A stretch of DNA of 64,000 bases from Zymoseptoria tritici IPO323 (GCF_000219625.1 NC_018213.1:800055-864054); one strand, 5' to 3'. Positions 11,825-23,089 are shown, counted from the first letter of the stretch. Made by a program: numbers and translations. The notes: generated by a model from the sequence alone, not told the origin.

Positions 11825-11995
11825 TGTTGTGGATCATCAGACTGACCATTAGTGAAGTGCACGTGACTAGTGCCAAGGCATTCCCACACACAGATAGCTA
11901 AAGTGAGAATCTTATACTTAAGATTCTCTCTGCATGACAATATATACCTGCTAATTAGAGGTCTTCTTCTACTTAGCTTAAGTCTAATTATAACA
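11825..11995 (+). repeat. Copia 5' LTR
   Basis: Begins TGTTGTGGATCATC and ends ATAACA. It aligns base for base with 18012-18182. Its outer (left) end is undamaged while its inner (right) end carries C-to-T and G-to-A changes. Confidence 0.92.
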
Positions 11996-12009
11996 GGTTA
12001 TAAGCCCGG
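11996..12009 (+). promoter_or_regulatory. Copia primer-binding site (half-tRNA-iMet type)
   Basis: GGTTATAAGCCCGG starts directly after the 5' LTR. Apart from one G-to-A it is complementary to the anticodon stem-loop of initiator Met tRNA (CGGGCUCAUAACC), the internal 'half-tRNA' primer known for Copia elements. The mismatch lies in a CpA context on the other strand, so RIP explains it. Confidence 0.65.
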
Positions 12010-12132
12010 CGTAACTACTGCATACTTAAGGAAGAATTGTCTGTTCTAAGCGCAGCTACTAGAACCTTACTGTATACTATTTAGACAGTTAACTAGCGAG
12101 CCGAGAAAGAGCTAGTTACAATAACAGCCGCA

Positions 12133-15100
12133 ATGTAGGCTAATAAGTTCAAGACTGCGAAGGAGAATAAAGTCCTAAGAAAGGGAAGCAACTTCTTAGA
12201 CTAGTTAAGGATGCTTAAAGCAGCCCTTATAGATAAGGAGGTGTTAGGCTATGTCTTTTATAACATTCCCTAGTGCCCTACCTAACTAAAGCTAGGAATT
12301 AAAGTTAGATATCCCTCTCTACTAACTAAGGAGAGTACTACTTTATCCTCCTAGGCTCTAACTCCTTCCTAAAAAGAAGGAGGGGACACTCTAGTAATAG
12401 AACCTATTCTAACTAGTAGACTAAGACTAACTCCTCTCTAAGTCTGGCACAAGTATAACCTGATTGTATACGGGATTGTTAGCAAAAGGATTAACTAATC
12501 TCTAAGGCCTAACTTTAGGGATATAGAGAAGATAGCTAAGGAACTATATAATACTATTGCAGCTACCTATAGGCCTGTTGTAACTATAAACATTTATAAC
12601 AGCCTAAGGATTCTTAGAATTAGCAACATTAAGATCTAAGGAACAAACACTTAGAAGTACTGTAAGGACTTCTAGAAGTAGCATTATAAGTACATCTCTG
12701 CAACAGAACAATACTCTAGGTCTAAGAGTATTCTAGTCTTAAAGCTTATCTTTAGTAATAAGCAGATTAGGCTGTTCTTTATCTAGGGCCTCTACTATCT
12801 AGAATACCTAAGAAGCTAGAGACAATCCTATTATATTAAGAACACAACTCTTAAAGAGCTAATTACCTTATTAATTAAGGAACCTCCTTTACAGACATAG
12901 AGGATAGTAGGAGGATTTAGGGGTGCTGTAGTAGATGATAATTAGTATACTAAGTGTACCTATTATATCTACACAAATGCAGATTACTTTAAGAAGCACC
13001 CTAACAAGGCCCTAAAGTCCTAGGTACACAGAGGAAAAGGAGGATCTAACAAGGACAAGAAGAAGTCCTAAGACAAGAGCAAGAGACATAACAAGAAGGG
13101 AGGAAAGGGTGCTGCAGCAATTAAGCCTATCTCCTCTTCTAATACAGGCTTAGGCTCTAATTTAGACAGCTTATTTGCAGGAGCAGCAATTGCTGCCGCT
13201 AGAATACAAAGGAGTAATACTATTGTCTAGGATTCTAGTATATTATACTACTTCTTTAATAACAAGTCCTAGTTCTTAGACCTTAAACCCCTAGAAACCC
13301 TAATTAGGTTCTCTTAAGCTATTAGACAAAGCACAGTTACACACTTAGGAAGTGTAAGGATTATAATAAAGTACAAGGGGAATAAGTTAAACATTACCTT
13401 ACAAGATGTGTTGTACTCTCCTAACTCTAATTACAACCTTATCTTAGCAGAGACTCTCTAGCTAAAGTGCAAGGTCTACCTAGACAGGCTATCTTTATGC
13501 ATTCTAAGGAATAATAAGAAGATAGGCAAGGTTTAGTCTACTTATAATGTTCTAATCCTCTAGAATGCAACTGTCTCTCTCCCTAAGGGGAGTACTAAAG
13601 TTGCTTCTACAACTAACAGGAACATGTCCTATCTAGCCTTTGCTATGCCTAAGGCTAACATAACAAGATAGCACTAGAGACTAGGCTATATAGGGAACAA
13701 GATTCTTAGTACAACAAAGGCTTAAGTCTAAGGACTTAAGCAGATTAACATATCTACACTTAAGCACTATAAGCTATGCAAGCTTGCAAGGTTATAGAGA
13801 GTAGTGTTAAGAACTCTAAGACTAACACCTTAATCCTTATTAGATAAGGTCTATATTAACATTATAGGACTAATCTTTCTACTAGACATCTTTAGATGCA
13901 AGTACATCCTTATAATTACTAATGCAAAGTTAAGAAGGAGATAGGCTATCTTCTGTAAGCTTAAATTATAAGCTGCACAAATTATTAAGAAATAGACTAC
14001 TAAGACATTTAACTAGTACAAAAAGATAATTAAGATCTAGTTCTTAGATAGAGGAGGAGAGTTTGACAATAATAATCTAATTACATTTGTAGAGAACGAG
14101 GGACTAAGATAGGATTTCTTAGCTCCCTATACTCCTAAGCAGAATAGAATTGCAGAATTATCTAACAAGGTTATCCTTAATAAGGCAAGAGTAATAATAA
14201 TTAACTCTAGCCTACCTCTCCCTCTTTGGAGTTTTGCAGTTGCATATGTAATCTTCCTTACTAACAGGCTAGTATGCCTGTTAACTAACAAGATTCCTCT
14301 TTAGGAATTTGATTAAGATCTTAATACTAGAACTCTACATATTAATCTAACAAAGGTTAGGAGATTTAGATGCAGAGCATATCTACATAATTAGGGGAGA
14401 CCTAATTTATAGAAGTTCTATCCTAGAGCAGAGAAATACTAGAATCTAGGATTCTAGGAGAACACTTTAACTAACTATATAGTTTAGAAGTTTAAACTAT
14501 CTACCCTTGCTAGGTTTTAGCATAAGATTGTAACCTCTCCTTATATAATACATAATAAGGATAAGGTATATAGCATAATACCTGCTGCCCTGGACTTCTA
14601 GGGGGAGAGTTTCCTGCAACTAATGCAACCTATTGCTATAGAATAGGAAGTCTATGCTATCTATACTAAGGATTAAGATTAGGGCTAGGATGCCTAAGGG
14701 TAAGATGCCTAACCTCTTACTACTTCTTATCTTTAAGAAGTAGAGAACATGTTTAATACTATGCAGAGAGAGAGAAACCAAGCCTCCCTTTTAACATCTT
14801 AGGGGGAGCAAATATTAGGTTAGGACATATAGTCCTAGGATAACTAACATAAGCAGTCTAAGCCTGATTAGCTAGAGGCTACTAAGCATAAAGAAGCCTC
14901 CTAGCTAGCTTAGGGGGAGCATGTTTCTAAGGAAATAGGAAGTCCTAAGGGATTCTAAGGAAGTCCTAAGGGATTCTAGGAGCAGGCTAATGCCTTATTA
15001 ACACAGCTACAACATTAAGCATTAGTAGAGAATTGCCCTAAAAGGGAAGACCTCTAAGATTATACTATAACTCCCTTCCTAGACATTTATGTTATAGGAA

Positions 15101-16791
15101 AGAGGAAAGTAGGGAGAAGCCCTAAGAAACCTGAGAAATTAGGCAATAAAGCAAGTCCTAAAAGCTCAGGCATATTTAGACTCTTAAGAAGTAAAAGATC
15201 AGTTGTAAGAAAAGACTATAGCAAGATCTAGAAGATAGGACTTAAAGTAACAAATCCTAATCTGTCTAATCCTAAGATAGTTAAGGAAGCTCTCTCTAGA
15301 TCTAACTACAAGGAATAGGAGAAAGCTATTATTAAGGAAGCTAAGTTACTTAAGTCCACAGGATGCCTTAAATAGAAACTTATTAGCACCCTCCCTAAGG
15401 GGAGAGTCCCTCTTATAGGGAAATGGGTCTTTAAGATTAAGGTGCTCCTAAATAGAACTGTAGAGAAGTACAAGGCTAGATAGACAGCTAGGGGATTTAC
15501 ATAAAGGAAGGGACTTAACTATGTTAATACCTTTGCTCCTACCCTAAGAGCTACAACAGGGAGAATACTTCTGTCCCTCTTAGTTAACTTTAGCTAGAAG
15601 AGGAGACAAGTTAATATTAAGACTGCATTCCTAAATCTAAACCTAGATAAGTAGATCTTTATTAAGCTACTAGAGGGAGCTTATCTCTTTAAGAAAGATG
15701 CCTACAAGTATATTATACATGTTAAGAAAGGACTGTATAGGCTTAAGCAGGCAGCTGCTCTCTAGCACTACGATGCTGTAGACACTCTCTAAAAGCTTGG
15801 TCTGTTAAGAACTGTTAGTAATACTTGCCTCTTTTAAGGGAAAGGCATCCTTATTCTCCTTTATGTAGATAACTTCTAGATCTTTAGACAGTTAGACTAT
15901 AAGATTAACAAGCTAATTAAGGGATTAGAGCAGAAGTACATAATTAAGGTTGTTAATACTAATGTCTTTCTTAGACTTTACCTAAAGGAAGGGAAAGATA
16001 GCTCTATGTCTGTCTCTTAGGAACACTATTCTAGAGACAAACTTTAAGGACATAGTCTTAGTAATGCAAAGAGTATTAAGTACCCCCTTAACACCCTCCT
16101 TAAACCCCTCTAGGATAAGGGAACAAAGGAGGACTATAATCTCTTTAACAAGATTATTAGGGAACTGCAACATCTGTTAAACTATACTAGACTAGATATT
16201 AGTTTTGCTGTTAACTACTATGCAAGGTTCCTTTAGAACCTAGGACCTTTGTATGTTTAGGCAGCTAAACACATCTAGAGATATGTTGCAGGCACAATTA
16301 ACAAGTGCCTTGTATATAGGAAAACTAAGGAGCAAATTTAGATTAAAGCATTCTTAGACTCTAACTTTGCTAGTAATCCTAGCATATCTAGGTCTACCTT
16401 AGGAATGCTCTTTAAAATTGCAGGAGGCCTAGTTGTCTAGAGATCTTAACTGCAGAAAGAAGTAGTACTGTCTAGTACTAAGGCAGAGTACCTCTCTCTT
16501 ACTAAGGCAACAAGAGAAGTGAATTAGGTAAGGAATCTTATTAATAAGCTCTAGCCCTTTACCTAGGCTAAAAGCATTTCTACTATCCTTATTAAAGTAG
16601 ACAATTAATTAGCTATTAGCCTTATAGAAAACTATGCTAACTCCAAAAGATCAAGACATGTCTCTCTTAGGAACTATTACTGCAGAGAGCAACATAACAA
16701 GGGGAGTATTAAGGTAGAGTTTGTAAGGACAGACATGCAGCTTGTAGACTGTCTAACAAAACCAAAATCCCTAAATACCATCCTCTAATAT
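12133..16791 (+). pseudogene. Copia gag-pol polyprotein relic
   Basis: From an ATG at 12133 a long frame can be followed with RIP stops only. Gag carries a ruined zinc knuckle near 12955 (CTYYIY...DYFKKHPNKA, where two Cys have become Tyr). Protease is near 13230 (V.DS in place of WxxDSGA). A GAG-pre-integrase region is near 13670 and integrase follows. Reverse transcriptase has GKWVFKIK (near 15420), NVKTAFLN-type text (near 15618) and LLYVDN (near 15855, YVDD altered). RNase H ends with SSTKAEYLSLTKAT (near 16469) and RSRHVSLRNYYCRE (near 16650). Several residues essential for catalysis are lost. Confidence 0.85.
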
Positions 16792-16864
16792 AGGCGTCTA
16801 CTAAAAAGAGCATCTCGTGCGAGCATAAGAGGAACACATCCTAACATAGTCGCACGAAATAAGA

Positions 16865-16935
16865 GGCTGATACAGGAATTGAACCTATAACCTTCTGATT
16901 TGTAGTTAGAAATTATACTACTAGACTAACTAGCC
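16865..16935 (-). tRNA. tRNA-Cys-like sequence (RIP-damaged) inside Copia
   Basis: On the minus strand 71 bases fold as a full cloverleaf: acceptor GGCTAGT/ATCAGCC (one A.C mismatch), a D arm containing TAGTCTAGTAGTATA, anticodon stem TCTAA/TCAGA (one A.C mismatch), loop CTACAAA, a 5-base variable loop, and T arm ATAGG-TTCAATT-CCTGT with an intact B box GGTTCAATTCC. The anticodon reads ACA. Undoing a CpA-context change at its first position gives GCA (Cys), and the stem mismatches are repaired by the same G-to-A logic. It lies antisense between pol and the 3' LTR. It is unlikely to be functional. Confidence 0.6.
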
Positions 16936-16959
16936 CTTAATAAGAAGAGGGAAATTGCT

Positions 16960-17860
16960 CTTAAATTTATGCCTTAGTACCTACATTCCTACCTAAGAAG
17001 GATTCCCTCCCTAGAATTACACTATTTTATTTGTTACAAAACTAAGAAGCATAACACTTAGAACACTTATTTTATTCTTATCTGTACAAAGGAAAGGAGG
17101 CAACTACACACCTCTACAAAAGCATCTAAGAAACTATAAGAAAAACACCTAGCTAAAGGAAAACTTTTCTATAAAAACCTAAAAGCATTAGAGCATGTCC
17201 TAGAACCTGCAGCCTGCCCCCCTAGAACTACTACTAAAGGACTAAGCTAATTCCCCTAGAATCTTAACTTAAAGCCTAGGAGAATGTTAGTTTCTATTAG
17301 GGAAGAAGGGATTTTAAGGAGAATATACATAGGATGCTATGCTATTAACTACTACTTTATCTCTACCTTGTTAGAGCTTAACATTTAGCTAAGAGGAGTC
17401 TAGTTATAGCATAACACAAATCCCTAAGGATTAGGAGTTGTTAGACTAGGGTAGTTTTCTACTAGGAAGGCCTACTCCCTTAGGTTGTATAGCTCCTCTA
17501 TTACTATGTTAATAAGGTCTATAGTAAGGAGATCCTTATTAAGCCTAGCTATAAAGTTATTAAAGCAAGCTACAAAAGAGAAGGGACCCTAAGCCCTAAC
17601 ATTTACTCTATTGTAGTGTCTATTTATCTCTCCTCTAATAAGTTAATATATAGTCTAATATGCTATAGAACTATCTTTGTAGATCTATAGGAGATCTCTA
17701 CTACTAACAGCTCTTGCTTTATTAATAACTTGCTAGAAGGTTTTCCTAGGGACAGAGAAAGCTGCTCTTCTTCTAGAAGCTATAGCTAGTAATGTAGATT
17801 GTATTATTAATAGCTGTAAGGGATAGATAATAGATTAGCTAATAGATTAGCTAAATAGAT
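16960..17860 (-). pseudogene. Possible antisense reading frame in Copia 3' region
   Basis: About 1 kb separates pol from the 3' LTR. One minus-strand frame there reads ~300 codons with TAG/TAA stops only, containing segments such as LLAIASRRRAAFSVPRKTF (near 17795-17740) and LINIVIEELYNLRE (near 17520-17480), then a hydrophobic C-terminal part. The stop density is not far below chance for such AT-rich DNA, so the frame could be accidental. No family recognised. Confidence 0.3.
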
Positions 17861-18001
17861 AAGAGGTGTAGATTGTAAAGTAGAGGAATAAAAAAGCCGG
17901 AAGAAGATGCTTTTTATTAAGCTAAAGCCGAGCATTAGCTACGTGGTAGGTAAATACCTGCTATGTTTAGGTAACAGACAGCTCGTAATAATGCAGCTGC
18001 T

Positions 18002-18011
18002 AATAGGGGAG
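18002..18011 (+). other. Copia polypurine tract
   Basis: AATAGGGGAG directly upstream of the 3' LTR is the expected plus-strand primer site. Confidence 0.6.
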
Positions 18012-18182
18012 TATTGTGGATTATTAGACTAACTATTAGTAAAGTGCACGTAACTAGTGCTAAGGCATTCCCACACACAGATAGCTGAAGTGAGAATCTT
18101 ACACTTAAGATTCTCTCTGCATAACAATATATACCTGCTAATCAGAGGTCTTCTTCCACTCAGCTTGAGTCCAATCACAACA
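18012..18182 (+). repeat. Copia 3' LTR
   Basis: Aligns with 11825-11995 over all 171 bases. Its inner (left) end shows RIP changes, including loss of the terminal TG to TA. Its outer (right) end is intact, ending CCAATCACAACA. CGTCG follows. Confidence 0.92.
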
Positions 18183-18444
18183 CGTCGATCACCAGGCTTA
18201 TGTGATCTCGCCGTTAGCTTGTACGAATGACATGCGCTGGGAAAAGCCCACTCCCTGGTGTGCTGGAACCAACACAGTGCACGCACGTCGAATCAAACAC
18301 CCTGACCCAAGGCTAGATTCATGCTGTTACGAGATCTGATTTGGTTGGTACGGTAGTGCGAGTCACCGCCCTCGTTGCCGATCTGTTCGTCCTCCCACAA
18401 GCTTGGAGAGAGGAAGATCGAGTATCTGCGACCTCGCTCCATAG

Positions 18445-19469
18445 ATGCATCTAAAAAGCTACCCTGCAGCACTAATGACTCTGCCTGGCTCTCGTGGGAT
18501 GATACAAAGGTGCACCGTGATCAAGTCATCAATGCATATCGTGCAAGCGGTCTTATCATCACCTCAGTTGTCACACAAATGCCCGCAAAAAAAGTCGACT
18601 ATCCGCAATGCCGCCAATGAGGAGGCGGAGAGAAAGGAGCGCAAGCGTCAACAGAATCGCATTGCACAACGTACATACAGTGAGTCTGAAAACTTCGAAG
18701 GAGCGGTTGCGTTTGCTGAATGCCTTGAACAGGGCAAAATCAGAAAGAGCGGATTCAGATCCTCGAGACTGCTATAGCACGGAACAACAACGCTCACCAC
18801 GATCTGACGAGTCTTGGCTTAGAGACTCCGATGACCTCAACCATGCCGGCCCTTGGTCTGGAGACCCCGAGAACGTCGACCATCGCCGAAACGACACAGA
18901 CGCAGCTTTTCCAAGACCCGCTGCTCCGCCGAGGATCGTCATCGAAGAGCTCTGTTCACAACGATCACAATATCCAATCCGGAGACGAGTTCAGTCCCGG
19001 CGCGATGTTCGGCGACGGACGTTCTGCTCTGCATCGAGCAATATCGTTGGACAATGGTCCCATGACGGTCCTCCTACTTGACGAAGGCGCGGACATCGCT
19101 ATTCAAGATGCGGAAGGCAATACACCATGACACCTGGCGGCGGAGACGGGCAGTGACATAATGTTGAATTTGCTGCTGGAAAGGTTGGCGGATCCCGGAG
19201 CAACTGACTTTTTGGGAAGGACAGCACTTTTCTCGGCTGTCCAGGCTGGAAATGAAAGAGCAATTGAGATATTGCTCGCTGCTCAGATCGATATCGATCG
19301 AAAGGACATTTTGGGAAGAGCTGTGCTGCATGTCGCAGTAGAGAATGGGCTGGAATCTATTGTGCGTTTGCTGCTCAAACATGGGGCGAACATCAACGCA
19401 TAAGGTCTTCAGATGTCGGAGAACACGGCACTGGCCTTAGACGCAGCACGAACCCCGTTGCAGCCAATA
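18445..19469 (+). pseudogene. Broken bZIP-ankyrin transcription factor gene
   Basis: The frame at 18580-18679 encodes a fungal bZIP basic region (EAERKERKRQQNRIAQRTY). A 53-nt intron (18680-18732: GTGAGT donor, TGCTGAAT branch, AACAG acceptor) restores the frame into R-QNQKERIQILETAIARN, a short zipper, then a Ser/Thr-rich linker and about four ankyrin repeats (GRSALHRAISLDNG, DAEGNTP.HLAAETG, GRTALFSAVQAGN, GRAVLHVAVENG). A TGA sits at 19126-19128 where ankyrins have the Leu of TPLHLAA, and a TAA at 19400-19402 follows GANINA where Gln is likely. The N-terminus upstream of the basic region is unclear. Such proteins are nuclear regulators. This copy would be truncated in its first ankyrin repeat and lies beside the Copia insertion. 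Confidence 0.65.
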
Positions 19470-20040
19470 TGAAGACAAATGAATAATGCCAGACAGTTGG
19501 ACCAGGGTTTGATACGTCAAGCAGAAGTTGTGAATACTATCAGCAACACTACCTCCTACACCGCGGTTGGTCCCATGCATTGCCAGCCTATTTTTAGTTT
19601 TGATACATCGCAAGCCGTGATCCGATCGGGAACAATGGCCGGCCAGGTGCACGCATAAGCAGCAAAATGGCCGGCCTTGCTGCGGGTTGAAGCATGTGCA
19701 CACGAGCCACATCAGGACAGCGTAGAGAAGAGTCGAGAATGGGAAGGGAGGCTCGATATTGGGTGTGGACTCTTCAAGGACTAGGTGGAATCTGTGCATT
19801 GAATGTCTCCTTCCTCTCGTCATTCCCACAGAACATATAGCCATGTTTCTCGCGCTGATCCTCCGCGCTCTTCTCCTTCGCCACCATGCGCTTACCAGGA
19901 GCACCACCACCATGCACATCATGCAGCGCCCTGCCCCGAAGATTCTTCCGCCGCGACTCTCACTCTCTTGCGCAATCCGCAGTGGCGGAAGTCCTCCTCA
20001 GTCTCCACCACCTCCTCCACCACGACGCCTCTCTGGTCCC
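19470..20040. other. Intergenic, no confident gene
   Basis: Downstream of both the bZIP-ankyrin relic and the small secreted protein gene. The plus-strand frames across 19759-20340 are His/Pro/Ser-biased shadows opposite the spliced minus-strand gene. Confidence 0.5.
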
Positions 20041-20498
20041 TCAATAGATGCTTCTTCCGTCGTAGACGCAGGCCCAGAACCCAAGTTCTTTGTCACCATC
20101 CGTCGTATCATGGTGGCATCCCGTGAGCGGAAGGAAGGGGTGGTCATAGTCGTCCGCGGGCACCCACCAGTCGTTCTGGCAATTGGTCGTTTTCGTCTCA
20201 GGCGCATAGACCTAACCGATGTTGTTAGAACGTGGTCGAGCGGGAACGAAAAGGACAAGGGAACAGGGGCACTACGTACGCAACGCCAATGTAAATTGAT
20301 GCCACCAGTCCGCGAATTGGGGTTCACTTTGCAGACGTGAGCGCCATACTCTTGTTCGTTTGCTGTCGCGGGCGGGTAGGGCGTGCTCAGGAGTTGCGGG
20401 CGGTAAGGGTTGGTGGTGGAAGCACTTTTCGGCAACATGCAGATTGCAGAGACACCGCTCAGGAAGGAAGAGATGGCGAGGATGGTTGTTCCACGCAT
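20041..20498 (-). CDS. Small secreted cysteine-rich protein, candidate effector
   Basis: Two exons, 20498-20280 and 20211-20041, with a 68-nt intron (20212-20279: GTACGT donor, CTAAC branch, TTAG acceptor). The protein is 129 residues. Residues 1-18 (MRGTTILAISSFLSGVSA) form a signal peptide. The rest has six cysteines (20, 56, 73, 84, 105, 121) and aromatic motifs NDWWVP and GFWACVY. No known family is recognised. Unspliced reading runs on in a different frame as a low-complexity tail, so only splicing reveals the conserved-looking C-terminus. Start choice: an ATG 60 bases upstream in frame would add a basic leader and hide the signal peptide. It sits intact between the broken bZIP-ankyrin gene and the hAT relic, a typical effector address. 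Secretion is well supported; an effector role is inference. Confidence 0.72.
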
Positions 20499-20859
20499 TG
20501 TGCCGGTTGAAATGGAAGGCCGCTTGGGAGAATGTCGCAATGGTTTGGTAGGACGCAAAGAGGAGGCGGTTGAGGAAGATATCGTGAAGAGTTGGGAATT
20601 GAGGTCCTGTCCGGTGGCTGTCGGGGTTTATATGTGTTTGCTTCGGTAGCGATTCTGGATTCGGAGGAAGAATTTACTGTACGCAGGAGTAGGGCAGGGC
20701 GTCCATGGCGGAAGTTTAGTATATCCGCGTGGGCCACCATATGGACCAAATGGACTATTTTGTGGACTAAATCACCCTGCAGGTTATGTAATATCGATCC
20801 AGCCGTGTAGAAGGCTTATTAAAGGATGCTGTTGCTATACAATCTATATAGGAAACGCT

Positions 20860-23089
20860 ATATTAGCATAAGCGTTGGCCATTAATCAGTTACCTCCGTA
20901 GCAGTCGCGAAGGAGGTGTTATTGCTAAACGTCTAGCCGGTGGCCTCTGCGTGTATCGCGTTAGCGTGAGCAAGGAACGCACTATTGTCGTTACTAGTGT
21001 CGCTGTTACTATCGCTGTCGCCTTTATTAGCGTTGTTGCTGTCGTCTCGTTCGCGCTAGTAGAAGGCGTAAGTGTCTATCTATTAGTTGCGAAGGCGCAG
21101 GTTGCAGAACATGTATACCAGCTTAGTAACATAAGGGTTAGTAAGTAAGTTGCGAAGGAGGTTTTAAATAAAGCTATAAGACGACCAGTTGCGCTTAGCA
21201 GCGCCGGTTGTTAGAGCCACTAACAACGCTAGCATGCACAGTGTTAAGAGGTTAGCTATAGCCGGCTTATTAGTATACTAGTAAGTGTTCTACTATTCGA
21301 TAACAATTATGCTCTTGTATCCATTCTATTTAGCATAGCTCGAGAAGGGGCCTTGCATTATCCGGAGGTTATAGAGTCTAGCGAGAAGGTAAGCAACGCG
21401 GTCGAAGTTCATGTCCGTGTATTGCACTAAATAGGGCTCCAAGCTATTTACGTCGTCACTCGTTAAGGTAGTGTAGTTGCGCGCGGCGCGCTCTTAAGGG
21501 TCGGCAAGGAATGCAATAAGCATAAGGGGGTAGTAAACGTAGTTGTAGCGACGAATAACGATGTCGTAGATGTCTCGATAGCTCTCGAGGAGCGGATTCG
21601 CGAAGGAGTCGTTAAGGAGGTAGCGGTAGTTAGCGTAGACGTAACTAAGTCGTAGTAAGTTCGATTCGAGGGCAATAGTAACCTGCAGGAAGGGCTTTAA
21701 AAGGTTAATAAACGCGGCGGTGTTACTCTAAAACGCAGTGCTCGTAAGCCGGTTTTTAATAACCTACTTACGCTCTCTGTCCTTAGCTGAAGGGGACTGC
21801 GACAGCAGACTCTAGCTACTAAATAGCAGCCGCTAGAGCGGCACCTAGTTAGCAAGAACGTATGCACTACTGTTGTACTTACCTTGCTAGCGCGCCTTGC
21901 TAGGGAGTATAAATACTACGAGCTCGTAGCCTAGGCTCTCGGCGATCGCGTAGAGGATAGCGGTAGCATAGGGGTAAGCCTTAAAGAACTTGCAGGTATC
22001 TAGAATCTCGATCTAGATAGCCTACACGGTAGGCAGTTTAATAACTTCGTTAATAGCGAAGTAAAGGTTATAAGATAAACAACCGAGAGTTGTTATTTTC
22101 GTAAAGATTTCTCGAATCTGACGTAAGTAGCCGTTAGCGCGAGCGGGAAGAGCGGGAAGGAATTTGAGCTAATTATAAAATCGAGAATTAAGCGGGAAGG
22201 ACGGGGACGGTTTCTAGCGTCGCGGGGTAATCTATACGCTAATGCAGCGGGAAGGGCGGGAAGGAATTTAAGCTAATTATAAAATCGGAAATTGATTTTA
22301 GCGGCGGTAGAGGGGAAGTAGGGGTATACACACCTTCTTTTGTATCGACATTATATTCGACGCCGTGTTAGTCGTTACGTAGACAACATTCTTACAGCTA
22401 ATCTCCTTAATTATACGCGCGGTATTATCGTAGAGGTTCTGGCTAGTATAACGCTCGATTCCGGTTGCTCTAGAGCCTATAAACAACGCCTTACTAGCCG
22501 GCGTAACAGCGAGGTAATTAATTATCGAATGCCCTCGACGATTCGTCTAGCTATCGGTTACTAACATTAGGTTCTTAGTGTCCTATAACTTAGCATCAAC
22601 TTCCGCCTTTAGAGCGTCGTACTACTTATCTAGCATGTTCGTAACAGTCCGTCGACTCGGAATTGTTAATGCCGGCTAAGCGATCTTTATAAAGCGCTAG
22701 AAGGCTGGATAGTTAGTCGTGCTTAGTAGCAGTCCGGCGGCGAAGATCTATTCGGCAAGGGCATTAACTGCCTCCTTATAATAAGTCGCACTTATTACCG
22801 ACACACTAGCTATACTCGTAGCCGGTGCGAATAGTCGCTAAACCGGCTTAGGCTCCCTTAGAGCAGCTCTAAGACGAGTAGGCTAATACGTCTTTAACAG
22901 ACGATGCGGCAACCTCTTATACTTCCTTAAGTAGCGTATTACCTTCTTCTTCTTATTGCTAATCTAATAGACCTTATAATGCTTGCAGGTTACCTCCGGA
23001 TAGCGCTAGCTAACACTATCGAACTAGCGCTCTATTTCTAACTAGTAGGCGTGCTCCTAGCGTTGGCGGCGGTTGCTGTTCGTAGGCAT
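20860..23089 (-). pseudogene. hAT transposase (BED finger + DUF659-like) relic
   Basis: From an ATG at 23089 a frame with TAG/TAA stops reads a BED-type zinc finger (VTCKHYKVY..SNKKKKVIRYL near 23000-22920), then DUF659-like text (LMLVTDS.TNRRGHSINNYL near 22575-22520; GTERYTSQ-type and NVVYVTTNTASNI near 22390-22335). After an insertion with a repeated segment (about 22140-22310), the catalytic-fold part continues (EILDTCKFFKAYPYATAILY near 22010-21950; ALESNLLRLSYVYANYRYLL). It ends in the hAT dimerisation region (AAKRNWSSYSFI near 21200-21165; KLVYMFCNLRLRN). Multiple stops show it is dead. Confidence 0.75.
22145..22310. repeat. Direct repeat interrupting the hAT frame
   Basis: AGCGGGAAG.GCGGGAAGGAATTT.AGCTAATTATAAAATCG occurs twice, beginning near 22150 and 22242, ~92 bp apart. 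The transposase frame is lost across this stretch. It may be a small insertion or local duplication. Confidence 0.5.

Larger units (their letters stand above)
11825..18182 (+). mobile_element. Complete Ty1/Copia retrotransposon, RIP-inactivated
   Basis: 6,358 bp with 171-bp LTRs at both ends and a perfect 5-bp target duplication, CGTCG, at 11820-11824 and 18183-18187. Inside, in order: a primer-binding site, a gag-pol frame full of TAG/TAA, an antisense tRNA-like sequence, an unusual antisense frame, and a polypurine tract. Integrase before reverse transcriptase identifies the Copia order. RIP damage is heavy inside and fades at the outer LTR edges. Confidence 0.92.

Noticed and set aside
19759..20340. 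A 193-codon plus-strand frame
   Set aside because: Shadow of the spliced minus-strand secreted-protein gene; low-complexity Ser/Pro/His content and no signals of its own.
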